A DNA stretch of 64,000 bases from Streptomyces sedi (GTDB lineage: Bacteria; Actinomycetota; Actinomycetes; Streptomycetales; Streptomycetaceae), in contig NZ_VDGT01000019.1 of assembly GCF_006335015.1 (NCBI RefSeq), forward strand, positions 62,001 to 126,000. Reading direction: 5' to 3'. The notes under the pieces are model-generated. The model saw nothing but the letters and a program-made list of their open reading frames with translations. It did not search any database and had not been told where the DNA came from. Numbering within the stretch: position 1 is the stretch's first letter; each line of letters begins with the position of its first letter. Below are positions 16,509-25,899 of this stretch, in pieces. Made by a program: the position numbers and the translations under genes.

Positions 16509-18086
16509 CTACCGCCCCAGCACCGCCATCGCCGCGTTGTGGCCGCCGACGCCGCTGACCCCGCCGCCGCGCACCGCGCCGGCGCCGCAGAGCAGCACGT
16601 TGCGGTGCCCGGTCGCCACGCCCCACCGCTCCGCCGGCCCCTCCGGCTCCCCCTCGCCCGCGCGGTGGGGGAAGGCCAGGTCGCCGTGGAAGATGTGGCC
16701 GCCCGGCAGCCGCAGCTCCTCCTCCAGGTCGACAGGGGTCCGCACCTCCAGGCACGGCCGCCCCTCGGCGTCGACGGCCAGGCAGTCGGCCAGCGGCTCC
16801 GCGAGGTGCGCGTCCAACGCCGCGAGCGCGTCGGCCACCAGCCGCTCCCGCGTCCGCTCCCGTTCCGCCGCGCCGCCGGTGAAGAGCCTGGCCGGGGTGT
16901 GCAGCCCGAAGAGCGTCATCGTGTGGTGCCCGTCGGCCGCCAGCTCGGGGGAGAGGATCGTGGGGTCGGTCAACGAGTGGCAGTACACCTCGCTCGGCGG
17001 CACCTTCGGCGCCCGCCCGGCCGCCGCCTCCCGGTAGGCCGTCTCCAACTCGGCGTACCCCTCCGCCACATGGAACGTCCCCGCGAACGCCTCGCGCGGG
17101 TCGACCGCAGGGTCGCGCAGCGCCGGCAGGCGGCGCAGCAGCATGTTCACCTTCAGCTGGGAGCCCTCGGGCGCCGGCGGACCCGGCTCGCCAAGCAGCC
17201 GGGCCAGTTCACTCGGCGAGGCGTTGACCAGCACCGTTCCGGCACCCACCACGCCCTCGCCGGCGTCCGTCCGCCACGCCACCTCGGCCGTCCGCCCGTC
17301 CGTGGCGACCCCTGTCACCTCGTGGCCCGTCGCGATCTCGGCGCCCGCGCCGACCGCCGCCTCCCGCAGCGCCCGCGTCACCGCGCCCATGCCGCCCACG
17401 GGCACGTCCCAGTCGCCGCTGCCCTGGCCGATCACGTGGTAGAGGAAGCAGCGGTTCTGCGCCAACGACGGGTCGTGGGCGTGCGCGAAGGTGCCGATCA
17501 ACGCGTCGGTGAGGACCACCCCGCGCACCAGGTCGTCGGCGAAGGTCTCCTCCACGGCCTCCCCCAGCGGGCGTTCGAAGACCGCCGACCAGAGCGCCTC
17601 GTCCGCCACCCTGGCCCGCAGTTCCGCCCTGCTGGGCAGCGGCTCGGTCAGCGTCGGGAAGACGCGCCCGGCCAGTCGCCCCGTCCGGGCGTAGAATTCA
17701 CGCCAGGCGACGTACTCCCGTTCGTCGCCGGTCAGCCGCGTGAACGACGTGCGCACCCGCTCCTCCCCGTCGCCGACGAGCAGCCCCGTCGGGGCGCCGT
17801 TCCGCACCGTCGGCGTGTAGGAGGCGAACGGGCGCCGGCGCAGTTCGAGCCGCAGCCCCAGGTCCAGGACCACACGCCGCGGCAGCAGGCTGACCAGGTA
17901 GGCGAAGCGCGACAGCCGGGCCGCGACCCCGGGGAACGGTGTGCCGGAGACGGCCGCGCCCCCGGCGGCTTCGAGTCGTTCCAGCACCAGCACCCGCTTG
18001 CCGGCACCCGCCAGGTAGGCGGCGGCGACCAGTCCGTTGTGGCCGCCGCCCACGATCACCACGTCATACCGCGAACGACTGGGCAT
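16509..18086 (-). CDS. Phytoene-desaturase/PYROXD2-like FAD-dependent oxidoreductase
   Basis: 525 residues. The N-terminal dinucleotide-binding motif is VVIVGGGHNGLVAAAYLAG, followed by VLVLERLEAAGG; the C-terminal FAD-contact segment reads LLCGAGAVRGGGVSGVGGHNAA. This is the pyridine nucleotide-disulphide oxidoreductase domain 2 / phytoene dehydrogenase-like family. There are no carotenoid genes nearby, so a carotenoid substrate is not implied. I use the ATG at 18086 (product MPSRSRYD...); the longer frame to 18173 would add a Pro/Gly-rich leader and run into the divergent ABC promoter. Confidence 0.85.
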   Translation of the reverse strand: MPSRSRYDVVIVGGGHNGLVAAAYLAGAGKRVLVLERLEAAGGAAVSGTPFPGVAARLSRFAYLVSLLPRRVVLDLGLRLELRRRPFASYTPTVRNGAPTGLLVGDGEERVRTSFTRLTGDEREYVAWREFYARTGRLAGRVFPTLTEPLPSRAELRARVADEALWSAVFERPLGEAVEETFADDLVRGVVLTDALIGTFAHAHDPSLAQNRCFLYHVIGQGSGDWDVPVGGMGAVTRALREAAVGAGAEIATGHEVTGVATDGRTAEVAWRTDAGEGVVGAGTVLVNASPSELARLLGEPGPPAPEGSQLKVNMLLRRLPALRDPAVDPREAFAGTFHVAEGYAELETAYREAAAGRAPKVPPSEVYCHSLTDPTILSPELAADGHHTMTLFGLHTPARLFTGGAAERERTRERLVADALAALDAHLAEPLADCLAVDAEGRPCLEVRTPVDLEEELRLPGGHIFHGDLAFPHRAGEGEPEGPAERWGVATGHRNVLLCGAGAVRGGGVSGVGGHNAAMAVLGR

Positions 18087-18224
18087 GGCTCTTGGTAACA
18101 CGGCCCCCGCCGTTCGGCCAGCCACCCGACCGGGCCCGGGAGCGGTCGTACGCTGGTGGATCGCCCTCCCCACCCGGCGCCCGCCCCGGACGCCGGAAGT
18201 CCGTCACACCCCCGAAGGAGCCCA

Positions 18225-20081
18225 TTGCCCCACCTCGCACCCCCGGCGCCGACCGCCCCCGCGACGAGCGGCGACGCCGAACCCAAGCCCCCGCCGCAGC
18301 TCCGTCGCATCCTCCGTCTCTTCACCCCCTACCGCGGTCGCCTCGCCCTCGTGGGGCTGCTGGTCGGCGCGTCCTCGCTGGTCGCGGTCGCCTCGCCGTT
18401 CCTTCTCCGCGAGATCATCGACGTGGCGCTGCCCGAGCGGCGCACCGGGCTGCTCACCGTGCTCGCACTCGGCATGGTCGCCGCGACCCTGGTCAGCAGC
18501 GTCTTCGGGGTGCTCCAGACCCTGATCTCCACCACCGTGGGCCAGCGGGTGATGCACGACCTGCGCACCGGCGTCTACGGCAAGCTCCAGCAGATGCCGC
18601 TGGCGTTCTTCACCCGGACCCGCACCGGCGAGGTCCAGTCGCGGATCGCCGGCGACATCGGCGGGATGCAGGCGACCGTCACCTCCACGGCGACCTCCCT
18701 GGTCTCCAACGTCACCGCCGTGACCGCCACCCTCGTGGCGATGGTGGCGCTGGACTGGCGGCTGACGCTGGTCTCCGTCGCGCTGCTGCCGTTCTTCGTC
18801 TGGATCGCCCGCCGGGTCGGCAGGGAACGCAAGCGGATCACCGCCCGCCGCCAGGGGCAGATGGCCGGGATGGCGGCGATGGTCACCGAGTCGCTGTCGG
18901 TCAGCGGCATCCTGCTCGGCCGCACGATGGGGCGGGCCGAGGCGCTGACCGAACGCTTCTCCGACGAGTCGGAGAAGCTGGTGGCCCTGGAGGTGCGGGC
19001 CAGCATGGCGGGGCGGTGGCGGATGGCCACCATCGGCATGATCATGGGCGCCATCCCGCCGCTTCTCTACTGGTCCGCCGGTGCCCTCTCGCAGCTCGGC
19101 GGGAACCCGCCGTCGATCGGCACCCTGGTCGCCTTCGTCGGCCTGCAGCAGGGCCTGCTGCGCCCCGCCACCTCGCTCCTCTCCACCGGCGTCGACATCC
19201 AGGCGTCGCTCGCCCTCTTCCAACGCGTCTTCGAATACCTCGACCTGCCGGTGGACATCACCGAACGGCCGGACCCGGTGACGCTGCGGCGCCCACGCGG
19301 CGAGGTCGCCTTCGAGCACGTCACCTTCCGCTACGACCCGGCCGCCCCACCCACCCTGGACGACGTCAACCTCACGGTGCCGGCCGGGAGTTCACTCGCC
19401 GTGGTCGGTGCGACCGGTGCGGGCAAGTCCACCCTCGGCTCCCTGGTGCCCCGGCTCTACGACGTCACCGGAGGACGGGTCGCCCTCGACGGCGTGGACG
19501 TGCGCGACCTGTCCTTCGCCTCGCTGGCCGCCACGGTCGGGGTCGTCTCCCAGGAGACCTATCTGCTCCACGCGTCGATCGCCGAGAACCTGCGGTTCGC
19601 CAAGCCCGACGCCACCCCGGAAGAGCTGGAGAACGCGGCCCGTGCCGCCCAGATCCACGACCACATCGCGGCGCTGCCCGACGGGTACGAGACCGTGGTG
19701 GGCGAGCGGGGCTACCGCTTCTCCGGCGGGGAGAAGCAGCGCCTGGCACTGGCCCGCACCATTTTGCGCGACCCGCCGGTGCTGGTGCTGGACGAGGCGA
19801 CCAGCGCCCTGGACACCCGCACCGAGCACGCCGTGCAGCGCGCGATCGACACGCTCGCCGCCGGCCGCACGGTGATCACCATCGCGCACCGGCTCTCCAC
19901 GGTCAGGGACGCCGACCAGATCGTGCTGCTGGACGGTGGCCGCATCCTCGAACGCGGCACCCACGCGCAACTGCTGGCGCTCGACGGCCGCTACGCCGCG
20001 CTGGTCGCCCGCGAGACGGCGAACGTCGCGTCCGCGCACGTCGAAACGGAGAACGGCGGGTCCGTGGCGGCGTGGAGCTGA
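18225..20081 (+). CDS. ABC transporter, fused permease and ATPase (exporter type)
   Basis: About 618 residues. A Pro-rich cytoplasmic tail precedes a six-helix exporter domain and an NBD with Walker A GATGAGKST, signature FSGGEKQR, Walker B PVLVLDEATS and IAHRLS. All motifs are intact, so a homodimer is possible. I favour the TTG at 18225, just after GAAGGAG (18214-18220), over the GTG at 18156 that lies among the divergent promoters; the start is uncertain. Substrate unknown; multidrug, lipid or peptide export are all family roles. Confidence 0.85.
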   Translation: MPHLAPPAPTAPATSGDAEPKPPPQLRRILRLFTPYRGRLALVGLLVGASSLVAVASPFLLREIIDVALPERRTGLLTVLALGMVAATLVSSVFGVLQTLISTTVGQRVMHDLRTGVYGKLQQMPLAFFTRTRTGEVQSRIAGDIGGMQATVTSTATSLVSNVTAVTATLVAMVALDWRLTLVSVALLPFFVWIARRVGRERKRITARRQGQMAGMAAMVTESLSVSGILLGRTMGRAEALTERFSDESEKLVALEVRASMAGRWRMATIGMIMGAIPPLLYWSAGALSQLGGNPPSIGTLVAFVGLQQGLLRPATSLLSTGVDIQASLALFQRVFEYLDLPVDITERPDPVTLRRPRGEVAFEHVTFRYDPAAPPTLDDVNLTVPAGSSLAVVGATGAGKSTLGSLVPRLYDVTGGRVALDGVDVRDLSFASLAATVGVVSQETYLLHASIAENLRFAKPDATPEELENAARAAQIHDHIAALPDGYETVVGERGYRFSGGEKQRLALARTILRDPPVLVLDEATSALDTRTEHAVQRAIDTLAAGRTVITIAHRLSTVRDADQIVLLDGGRILERGTHAQLLALDGRYAALVARETANVASAHVETENGGSVAAWS

Positions 20082-20115
20082 CCCTCCGACCCCTGACCCC
20101 CGACCCCTGACGCGG

Positions 20116-20134
20116 GCGCCCCCGCCGGGGGCGC
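20116..20134. terminator. Short hairpin between convergent genes
   Basis: GCGCCCCC and GGGGGCGC with a 3-nt loop, directly between the ABC stop and the NUDIX stop. Confidence 0.6.
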
Positions 20135-20136
20135 GG

Positions 20137-20538
20137 TCAGCGCAGCCGGCCGGCCGCGGCGAGGTCGTCGAGGACCGCGTGGTCGACGGGCGCGGTCCGT
20201 TCGCGGTCGGCGAGGGTCAGCCAGGCGATCTCCTCGATCTCGCTGCTGGCCGTGAGCGTGCCGGCGTAGTCGGCGGTGTAGCAGGCCATGGTGACCAGCG
20301 TTCCCTCCGGATGCCCGTGCGCCTGCGCGGTGTAGGTCCCGACATGGCGCGCGGTGGCCGGATCGATGGTGACCGTCAGCTCCTCCCGGACCTCCCGGCT
20401 CAGCGTCTCCAGATCGCTCTCACCCGGAGCACGCTTGCCACCGGGGATGTAGAACACGTCCTTCCCCTTCGAACGCGCTCCCAGGAGTTTCCCGCCCTCC
20501 AGGTGCACCCATGCCACGGTGTCGATCGTCGTGCTCAC
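20137..20538 (-). CDS. NUDIX hydrolase
   Basis: 133 residues. The Nudix box reads GGKRAPGESDLETLSREVRE then EELTV, with the Glu residues for metal binding in place but Thr at the usual final Gly. Substrate unknown; relatives hydrolyse nucleoside diphosphate derivatives. The GTG at 20538 (product starting STTIDTVAWVHLEGGK) with GGAGGG 9 nt upstream is the best start; the frame continues to 20967 only as a shadow of the VOC gene. Confidence 0.85.
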   Translation of the reverse strand: MSTTIDTVAWVHLEGGKLLGARSKGKDVFYIPGGKRAPGESDLETLSREVREELTVTIDPATARHVGTYTAQAHGHPEGTLVTMACYTADYAGTLTASSEIEEIAWLTLADRERTAPVDHAVLDDLAAAGRLR

Positions 20539-20639
20539 CGTCTGCCGCCCTCCGGCACTCGTCCTCGCGCCCGTCGGACCACGGGCGGCGCGGGACGATG
20601 GTGCCATGTCGCGCACGCCGTCGAACGCGGCGGGGCGGC

Positions 20640-21032
20640 TCAGCGAACGGTGGGGCGCACCGAGGCCCGCCGTTCGGGCGGGAAGACGCAGAACTCGTTG
20701 CCCTCGGGGTCGCACAGGATGTCCCAGCCGTCGCCGGGGCCCGCGCCGCGCCGGAGCAGGGTGGCGCCCATGGCCAGCAGTTCCTCGGTGTCGCCCCGGA
20801 CGTCGAAGTGCATCCGGTTCTTGCCGGGTGTCGGCTCGGCCACCGGGTTCAGCCAGAGGGAGGGGCCCTCGCCCAGCGGGTCGTGGATGTGCACCGGCCA
20901 CCGCGGCGGCCAGGTCCCGTCCTCGCGTGCGGACTGGCGCCGCTCGTAGCCCAGTGCCCGGCACCACCAGTCGGCGAGCGCCTGGTGGTCGACGGCGTCG
21001 AGCGCCAACTCCTTGAACCGCGCCGGCGGCAC
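20640..21032 (-). CDS. VOC (glyoxalase-fold) family protein
   Basis: 130 residues with the paired beta-alpha-beta pattern of the VOC superfamily: LALDAVDHQALADWW, then MHFDVRGDTEELLAMGATLL, and the closing LCDPEGNEFCVFPPE. A divalent metal-linked enzyme or binding protein of unknown substrate. Starts with GTG 7 bp after the PPOX gene stop, so it is probably cotranscribed with it. Confidence 0.8.
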   Translation of the reverse strand: MPPARFKELALDAVDHQALADWWCRALGYERRQSAREDGTWPPRWPVHIHDPLGEGPSLWLNPVAEPTPGKNRMHFDVRGDTEELLAMGATLLRRGAGPGDGWDILCDPEGNEFCVFPPERRASVRPTVR

Positions 21033-21039
21033 GGGGCGC

Positions 21040-21468
21040 TCAGTCCGTCAGGTCGCCCATGGCGACCACGTGTTCGGGCCGGATCCGCACCAGCATCTCC
21101 CCGGGCGTCGCGTTGCGCTCCCCGAACTCCGCGGCGCGTTCCTCGCCCATGTAGCGGGCGGCGATCCTGGTCGCCCACTCGCGCAGCGGTCCCGCGTCCT
21201 CGCTCCACTCGGCCCGCCCGCGCAGCAGGACGAACGCGAAGGGCTCGCTCTCCTCGTCCACGCAGAAGGCGACCCGTCCATCACGGACAAGGTTGCCCCC
21301 TTTGATCGTGTTCCGGCCGGTGGTCAGCACCACCTCGTCGCCGTCCACCACGAACCAGACCGGCGCGACATGGGGACTGCCGTCCTCGCGCACGGTCGAC
21401 AGCTTGCCGGTCCTGGTGCCCGCGGCGAGAAAGGCCCGCCACTCACTCCGCTCCATCGTGTGCGCCAT
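21040..21468 (-). CDS. PPOX-class F420-dependent oxidoreductase
   Basis: 142 residues of the split-barrel flavin/F420-binding fold: AFLAAGTRTGKLSTVREDG, PVWFVVDGDEVVLTTG, and a Cys/Glu-rich middle. From memory it matches the Streptomyces PPOX-F420 enzymes, which reduce varied substrates with F420H2. The ATG at 21468 (MAHTMERSEWRAF) is preferred over the frame start at 21504. Its 5' end overlaps the DUF2332 gene by 26 bp, which implies an operon. Confidence 0.8.
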   Translation of the reverse strand: MAHTMERSEWRAFLAAGTRTGKLSTVREDGSPHVAPVWFVVDGDEVVLTTGRNTIKGGNLVRDGRVAFCVDEESEPFAFVLLRGRAEWSEDAGPLREWATRIAARYMGEERAAEFGERNATPGEMLVRIRPEHVVAMGDLTD

Positions 21469-22564
21469 ACGTCCATCGTGGGGGATTGTCCGCGACGTGG
21501 CCACTGGCGGGCAGGCCGTGCGGGTGAGCCGAGGCCAGCAGCCGCTCGGGGCCGGTGCCCACCCGCGCCGACAGCCAGAAGCGCTCGCCGCCGTCGTGCC
21601 GCCCCGGCTCGAAGGCGAGGTGCGCGAAGCCGGCGTCCGGCGACGCCGAGGCCGCCAGCCGGGCCAGCTCGCTCTCCACCCGCGCCCACTCGTCCGGCGC
21701 GACGTACTGCCGCATCACCGAGTGCCACACCACCGTCCACGTGCCGGGCTCGACGTCGAGGGTGGAGAGGAACTCGGCCGCGCCCGAGCCCTGGACCGTC
21801 GCCGGCACCTTGGCCGCTATCCGCAGGGCGCCCTCCAGCCGCGCCATCCGCGCGCGCTGGTCAGGCCAGACATAGGCGCGCAGCGTCAGGGAGCCCTCGG
21901 CCGACAGCGGGTCGATCGGCGAGGGGTCGCAGCCGCGCCGCTCCACGATCCGCAGCGCGTGGTGGCGCTCCGCGCCCGCGCGCAGCCACGCCGGCACCTC
22001 CGGCGTCCACACGTCGGTCAGCCGCACCGCCGAGTCCGGCGGCCCCCAGGCGAACCCGTCCGCCTCGTAGCGGAACTGCTCGGCGCGCAGGTTCAGCCCG
22101 CCGCTGGACCCCAGTTCGAAGAGGCGCACCGGAGTCTGCGGCGTGGGAACGGTGTGCAGCAGCGCGGCGAGCAGCAGGTGGGAGCGGCCGACCTCGTTGG
22201 TCTGCGGGGGCCTGGCCAGCCAGTCACGCAGCCAGTAGCGCTCCTCGGAGAGCACGGCGCGCAGCGCCGGCCAGGCCGCGTCCGGCCGGGCGGGGTCGAA
22301 CACGCCGCCGGTGCTGGGGAGATGGGCGGCCAGCTCCGGGGCCCGGTCCGTCAGCGCCAGCGCGTGGGCGCCCCCCAGCAGCCGCAGCGGCAGGACGTCG
22401 TCCACCGCCGCGTCCTCGTGGCCCGCGAGCGCGTCGACGCTCGGCCCGTCCTGCTCGATGTCCCGCGCGATCCGCCCCAGCAACGCGGCGTAGAGCGGCG
22501 AGCCTTGGCGACCACAGGACTCCGCCTGCTGGTGAAAGACCCGAGCAAGGTGTTCACGGGGCAT
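21443..22564 (-). CDS. DUF2332 family protein
   Basis: 373 residues with family segments FHQQAESCGRQGSPLYAALL, LFELGSSGGLNLRAEQFRY and WHSVMRQYVAPDEWARVE. The GSSGGLNL stretch resembles a nucleotide or SAM-binding loop, but no activity is established for the family. First gene of the run DUF2332 - PPOX - VOC on the minus strand. Confidence 0.8.
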   Translation of the reverse strand: MPREHLARVFHQQAESCGRQGSPLYAALLGRIARDIEQDGPSVDALAGHEDAAVDDVLPLRLLGGAHALALTDRAPELAAHLPSTGGVFDPARPDAAWPALRAVLSEERYWLRDWLARPPQTNEVGRSHLLLAALLHTVPTPQTPVRLFELGSSGGLNLRAEQFRYEADGFAWGPPDSAVRLTDVWTPEVPAWLRAGAERHHALRIVERRGCDPSPIDPLSAEGSLTLRAYVWPDQRARMARLEGALRIAAKVPATVQGSGAAEFLSTLDVEPGTWTVVWHSVMRQYVAPDEWARVESELARLAASASPDAGFAHLAFEPGRHDGGERFWLSARVGTGPERLLASAHPHGLPASGHVADNPPRWTYGAHDGAE

Positions 22565-22761
22565 CGGTACTCCTTTTTTGGGGGTCGCCCAAGATCATGG
22601 GGTCCGTCGGGGTCCGAAGGGAAGGGGCATCGGGACAGGAGACCCGCAGGAAGGGTCCGCTCGTACTCCTGTGCCCCAATTGCCGGTGATCATGGCAACC
22701 CCGGTGGGGTCCCCTCACGGGGGCACGGGGCCGGATGGTAAGCGCCTTCTACGATGGCCGC

Positions 22762-23439
22762 ATGAGTGTTGAGCGCATCCTCGTCTACAGCCGCACCACC
22801 GGTTTCCGGCACGACTCGATCCCGGCCGGCGTCGCCGCGTTCCACGAGCTGGGCGCCGAGGCCGGCCTCGCCGTCACCGCGACCGAGGACCCCGACGAGC
22901 TGGCCGCCGCGCTGCCCGGCGCCCGCGCCGTCGTGTTCCTCTCCACCAGCGGCGAGGTCCTCACCGACGAGGGGCGGCGGACGCTGCGCGCGTTCCTCGC
23001 CGACGGCGGCGGGTTCCTCGGCGTGCACGGCGCCTCCACCACCGAGTACGACTGGCCCTGGTTCGGCACCCACGTGGTGGGCGCCGTCTTCGACGGCCAC
23101 CCCGCCCTCCAGCCCGGCGTGGTCGTCGTCGAGGACCACGACCACCCGGCCACCGCCCATCTGCCGGCGCGCTGGGAGTTCGTCGACGAGTGGTACAACT
23201 TCACCGGCAACCCCCGCCCCCACGTCCGGGTGCTGGCCACCGCCGACGAGAGCAGCTACGAGGGGGGCGGCATGGGCGCCGACCACCCGCTGGTCTGGTG
23301 CCACGAACGGGCCGGCGGCCGGTCGTTCTACACCGCGCTCGGCCACACCTCCGAGTCGTTCACCGACCCCGCCTTCCGCGCCCATCTGCGGGGCGGACTG
23401 CGCTGGGTGCTCAATCCCTCGGCCGAAAAGTCGAGTTGA
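22762..23439 (+). CDS. ThuA-like domain protein
   Basis: 225 residues with the ThuA (trehalose-utilisation-like, glutamine-amidotransferase-fold) pattern: ILVYSRTTGFRHDSIPAG, VVFLSTSGEVL, FLGVHGASTTEYDWPWFG and GHPAL/W-rich segments ending FYTALGHTSESFTDPAFRAH. A carbohydrate-related role is assumed for the family. The ATG at 22762 is chosen over 22735 by similarity of the N-terminus. Followed 34 bp later by the macro-domain gene. Confidence 0.8.
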   Translation: MSVERILVYSRTTGFRHDSIPAGVAAFHELGAEAGLAVTATEDPDELAAALPGARAVVFLSTSGEVLTDEGRRTLRAFLADGGGFLGVHGASTTEYDWPWFGTHVVGAVFDGHPALQPGVVVVEDHDHPATAHLPARWEFVDEWYNFTGNPRPHVRVLATADESSYEGGGMGADHPLVWCHERAGGRSFYTALGHTSESFTDPAFRAHLRGGLRWVLNPSAEKSS

Positions 23440-23473
23440 CCGCACCCCCGGGACCGCTGCCACGATGGGCGCC

Positions 23474-24013
23474 ATGTCCGTGCTCACGCGTGTCCGGGGC
23501 GACATCACCGCCCAGCGAGTCGACGCCGTCGTCAACGCCGCCAACTCCTCCCTGCTCGGCGGCGGGGGAGTGGACGGCGCGATCCACCGCGCCGGCGGCC
23601 CCGAGATCCTCGCGGCCTGCCGCGACCTGCGCGCCGCCCACCTCGGCGGCGGCCTGCCCACCGGCGAGGCCGTGGCCACCACCGCCGGCCGGCTGCCGGC
23701 CCGCTGGGTCATCCACACGGTCGGCCCCGTCCATTCCGCGACCCAGGACCGCTCCGCGCTGCTGACCTCCTGCTACCGCGCCTCGTTGCGGATCGCCGAG
23801 GAACTCGGCGCCCGCACGGTCGCCATGCCGGCGGTCTCCACCGGGGTCTACGGCTGGCCCCTGGAGGACGCGGCCCGCCTCGCGGTGGCGGCGGCCCGCG
23901 AGGCGGCGGAGGGCGGCGCCTTCGACGAGCTGCGGTTCGTGCTCTTCGACGAACGGGCCTACCGGGCGTTCGACGCGGTCGACGCGGACGACGCGGGCCC
24001 GTCGGACGCCTGA
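23474..24013 (+). CDS. Macro-domain O-acetyl-ADP-ribose deacetylase-like protein
   Basis: 179 residues. GDITAQRVDAVVNAANSSLL followed by GGGGVDGAIHRAGG is the ADP-ribose-binding loop of MacroD-type enzymes, and VAMPAVSTGVYGWPLEDAA is the second loop. It should bind or hydrolyse O-acetyl-ADP-ribose or protein mono-ADP-ribose. The ATG at 23474 is used; an in-frame ATG nine bases upstream is possible. Probably cotranscribed with the ThuA gene. Confidence 0.9.
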   Translation: MSVLTRVRGDITAQRVDAVVNAANSSLLGGGGVDGAIHRAGGPEILAACRDLRAAHLGGGLPTGEAVATTAGRLPARWVIHTVGPVHSATQDRSALLTSCYRASLRIAEELGARTVAMPAVSTGVYGWPLEDAARLAVAAAREAAEGGAFDELRFVLFDERAYRAFDAVDADDAGPSDA

Positions 24014-24102
24014 GCGGAACCCCTCGACGCGGCGAGAGGCGCGGCGAGAGGCCCGAGGGACGTCGGCGCGGCGGGAGGCGTGACCGGACGCGTGACGGCC
24101 GT

Positions 24103-25185
24103 TCAGTCGGGTGGCACCAGCGCGGCGGCGCGCCGGGCGGCCACCGCGGGCAGCGGGTCCCCGGGGACCTCGGCCAGCAGATCGAGGACGGTGTCGGCCA
24201 GCTTGATGACATGCTCGTCGCCGTGCTCGGCGGCCCGCGCGAACACCTCGTCCCGCCCGGCCGGTCCGGCCGGCCCCACCGGCTCCGGGCCGCCGTCCGG
24301 CGCGTAGGCGGCGACCACCGCCGCGCTCGCCGACCAGGCCGCCGCCGCGCTCGGCCGCCACAGCGCGGGCGGCAGCGCGGGCAGCACCCGCAGCACCGCG
24401 TTGGGCGCGGTCACCGCGTGCACCAGCATCACCGGCTCGCCCCGCGCGTGCCCCGCGTAGTACCCGGCCGCCGCACGCACCAGCTCGGCCAACGCCGCCC
24501 GCGCCGCCTCCGGCCCGTCCGCCCCCGGCGCGGACCCCGCCCCGGGCCACCCGGGAAGCCGCGTCAGCTGCCCCAGCCGGTGCCCGATCCCGCCCGAACG
24601 GTCGGCGACCGGCTCCACCGAGGCCAGAGCGCCCGCCGCGCCCTCCGCCACCGGCGTCCCCACGACACCGGCAGGCAACGGCTGGTGCCGCGCCGCCCAG
24701 TACCCCAGCCCCTCGGCCAGCTCGGCGATCCCCGCCGGCGAGGCGCCGTCGGCCAGCAGCGCCCGCACGGCGTGCCCGACGCGGATCACCGGATGCGTCG
24801 CCCCGCCCGCGATCCCCGGCAGCAGCCTCGGCCACCACTCGGTCAGCACCTCGGGCCAGGGCCGCTCCGCCAGCCGCTCGGCGAAGAACCGCGCCCAGTC
24901 CGTCAGATACCGGGCGTCGCCCAGCCGTTCACGCCAGTCGTCCTCCGTGATCCGGCCGCTGCCGGTCGGCCGGTCCTCCAACTTCCCCCGGTAGGAGTCG
25001 ATCCACCCGTGCACCCTGGCGCCCTGCCCGTTCCGTACCAGCGCCTCGACCGCCATCGGCGCGTGGTTGCTCAGCCAGCCGCGGTACTCGGGCCCCGCCC
25101 GGTGCAGCCGCCCCCACGCCTCGTCCAGCACCCCGTCCCGCGCCGGTCGCGCCCCGCCCGTGCCGTGCCCACCCGTGTCGTCCAT
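24103..25185 (-). CDS. Questin oxidase-like protein (DUF4243)
   Basis: 360 residues. The N-terminal LHRAGPEYRGWLSNHAPMAVEAL and LLPGIAGGATHPVIRVGHAVRALL are diagnostic, from memory, of the questin oxidase / DUF4243 family, which catalyses Baeyer-Villiger-like ring opening in fungal polyketide pathways. Bacterial members have no assigned substrate, and no polyketide genes are near. ATG at 25185, nine bases inside the longest frame. Confidence 0.8.
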   Translation of the reverse strand: MDDTGGHGTGGARPARDGVLDEAWGRLHRAGPEYRGWLSNHAPMAVEALVRNGQGARVHGWIDSYRGKLEDRPTGSGRITEDDWRERLGDARYLTDWARFFAERLAERPWPEVLTEWWPRLLPGIAGGATHPVIRVGHAVRALLADGASPAGIAELAEGLGYWAARHQPLPAGVVGTPVAEGAAGALASVEPVADRSGGIGHRLGQLTRLPGWPGAGSAPGADGPEAARAALAELVRAAAGYYAGHARGEPVMLVHAVTAPNAVLRVLPALPPALWRPSAAAAWSASAAVVAAYAPDGGPEPVGPAGPAGRDEVFARAAEHGDEHVIKLADTVLDLLAEVPGDPLPAVAARRAAALVPPD

Positions 25186-25257
25186 GCCGGGCACGCTACG
25201 GGCCCGGCCGGCGCCCGGGCATCGGCCGCGCGACCGGTCGGCGCGCGGCCCCGGGGC

Positions 25258-25899
25258 CTACGCCCCGAGGAGGACCACGTCCAGCCGGCGCGGCCCGTGC
25301 ACGCCCTCCACCCGGTCCAGCTCGATGTCGCTGGTCGCCGACGGGCCCGATATCCACGTCAGCGGGCGCGACGGGTCCAGCCGCCGCAACGCCAGCGGCA
25401 CCGAGTCCACCACCCGCTCGGGGACGGCCACCACACACACGTGATGGTCCGGCACCAGCGTGATCCGGCGCCGCCCCTGGTCGGGGCCGGCGTCCAGCAC
25501 CACCGTTCCGGTCTCGGCGATCGCCACCGCGCAGCCCGTCACCACGCTGTCCACGCCGTCCAGCAGGCGCGCGGTGGCCGCCTCCTCGTCCGCGACCCGG
25601 CGCACCTCGTCCGGCACCTCGGCCAGCCACCCGGGCGGCAGCCCCGCAGGGACCACCACGCTGGACGCGCCGCGCTCCGCCAGCAGCCGCGCGACCAGAC
25701 CCGGCAGCTCCCCGGCCGTCGCACGGTGCACCAGCGCACGGTAGTCGGCCAGGTTCTCCGCCAGCAGCTCCACGGGGTCCGCCGGCTGGTGGCTTTCCAG
25801 ATAGCCGCGCTCCAACGGCTCCCGTTCCGGTTCCTCCCCGCGCGGCACGTCGGCCAACGCCCGCCGCACCCGGCCCAGCACCACCTCGCGCGCGTTCAC
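25258..25899 (-). CDS. lutC: LutC-type lactate utilisation protein (LUD domain)
   Basis: 213 residues of the LUD/YkgG family, with TGCAVAIAETGTVVLDAGPD and LVPDHHVCVVAVPERVVDSV. LutC is one of three subunits of the LutABC L-lactate oxidation complex. The GTG at 25899 overlaps the lutB stop by 4 bp. Last gene of the long rhamnose-lactate operon. Confidence 0.88.
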   Translation of the reverse strand: MNAREVVLGRVRRALADVPRGEEPEREPLERGYLESHQPADPVELLAENLADYRALVHRATAGELPGLVARLLAERGASSVVVPAGLPPGWLAEVPDEVRRVADEEAATARLLDGVDSVVTGCAVAIAETGTVVLDAGPDQGRRRITLVPDHHVCVVAVPERVVDSVPLALRRLDPSRPLTWISGPSATSDIELDRVEGVHGPRRLDVVLLGA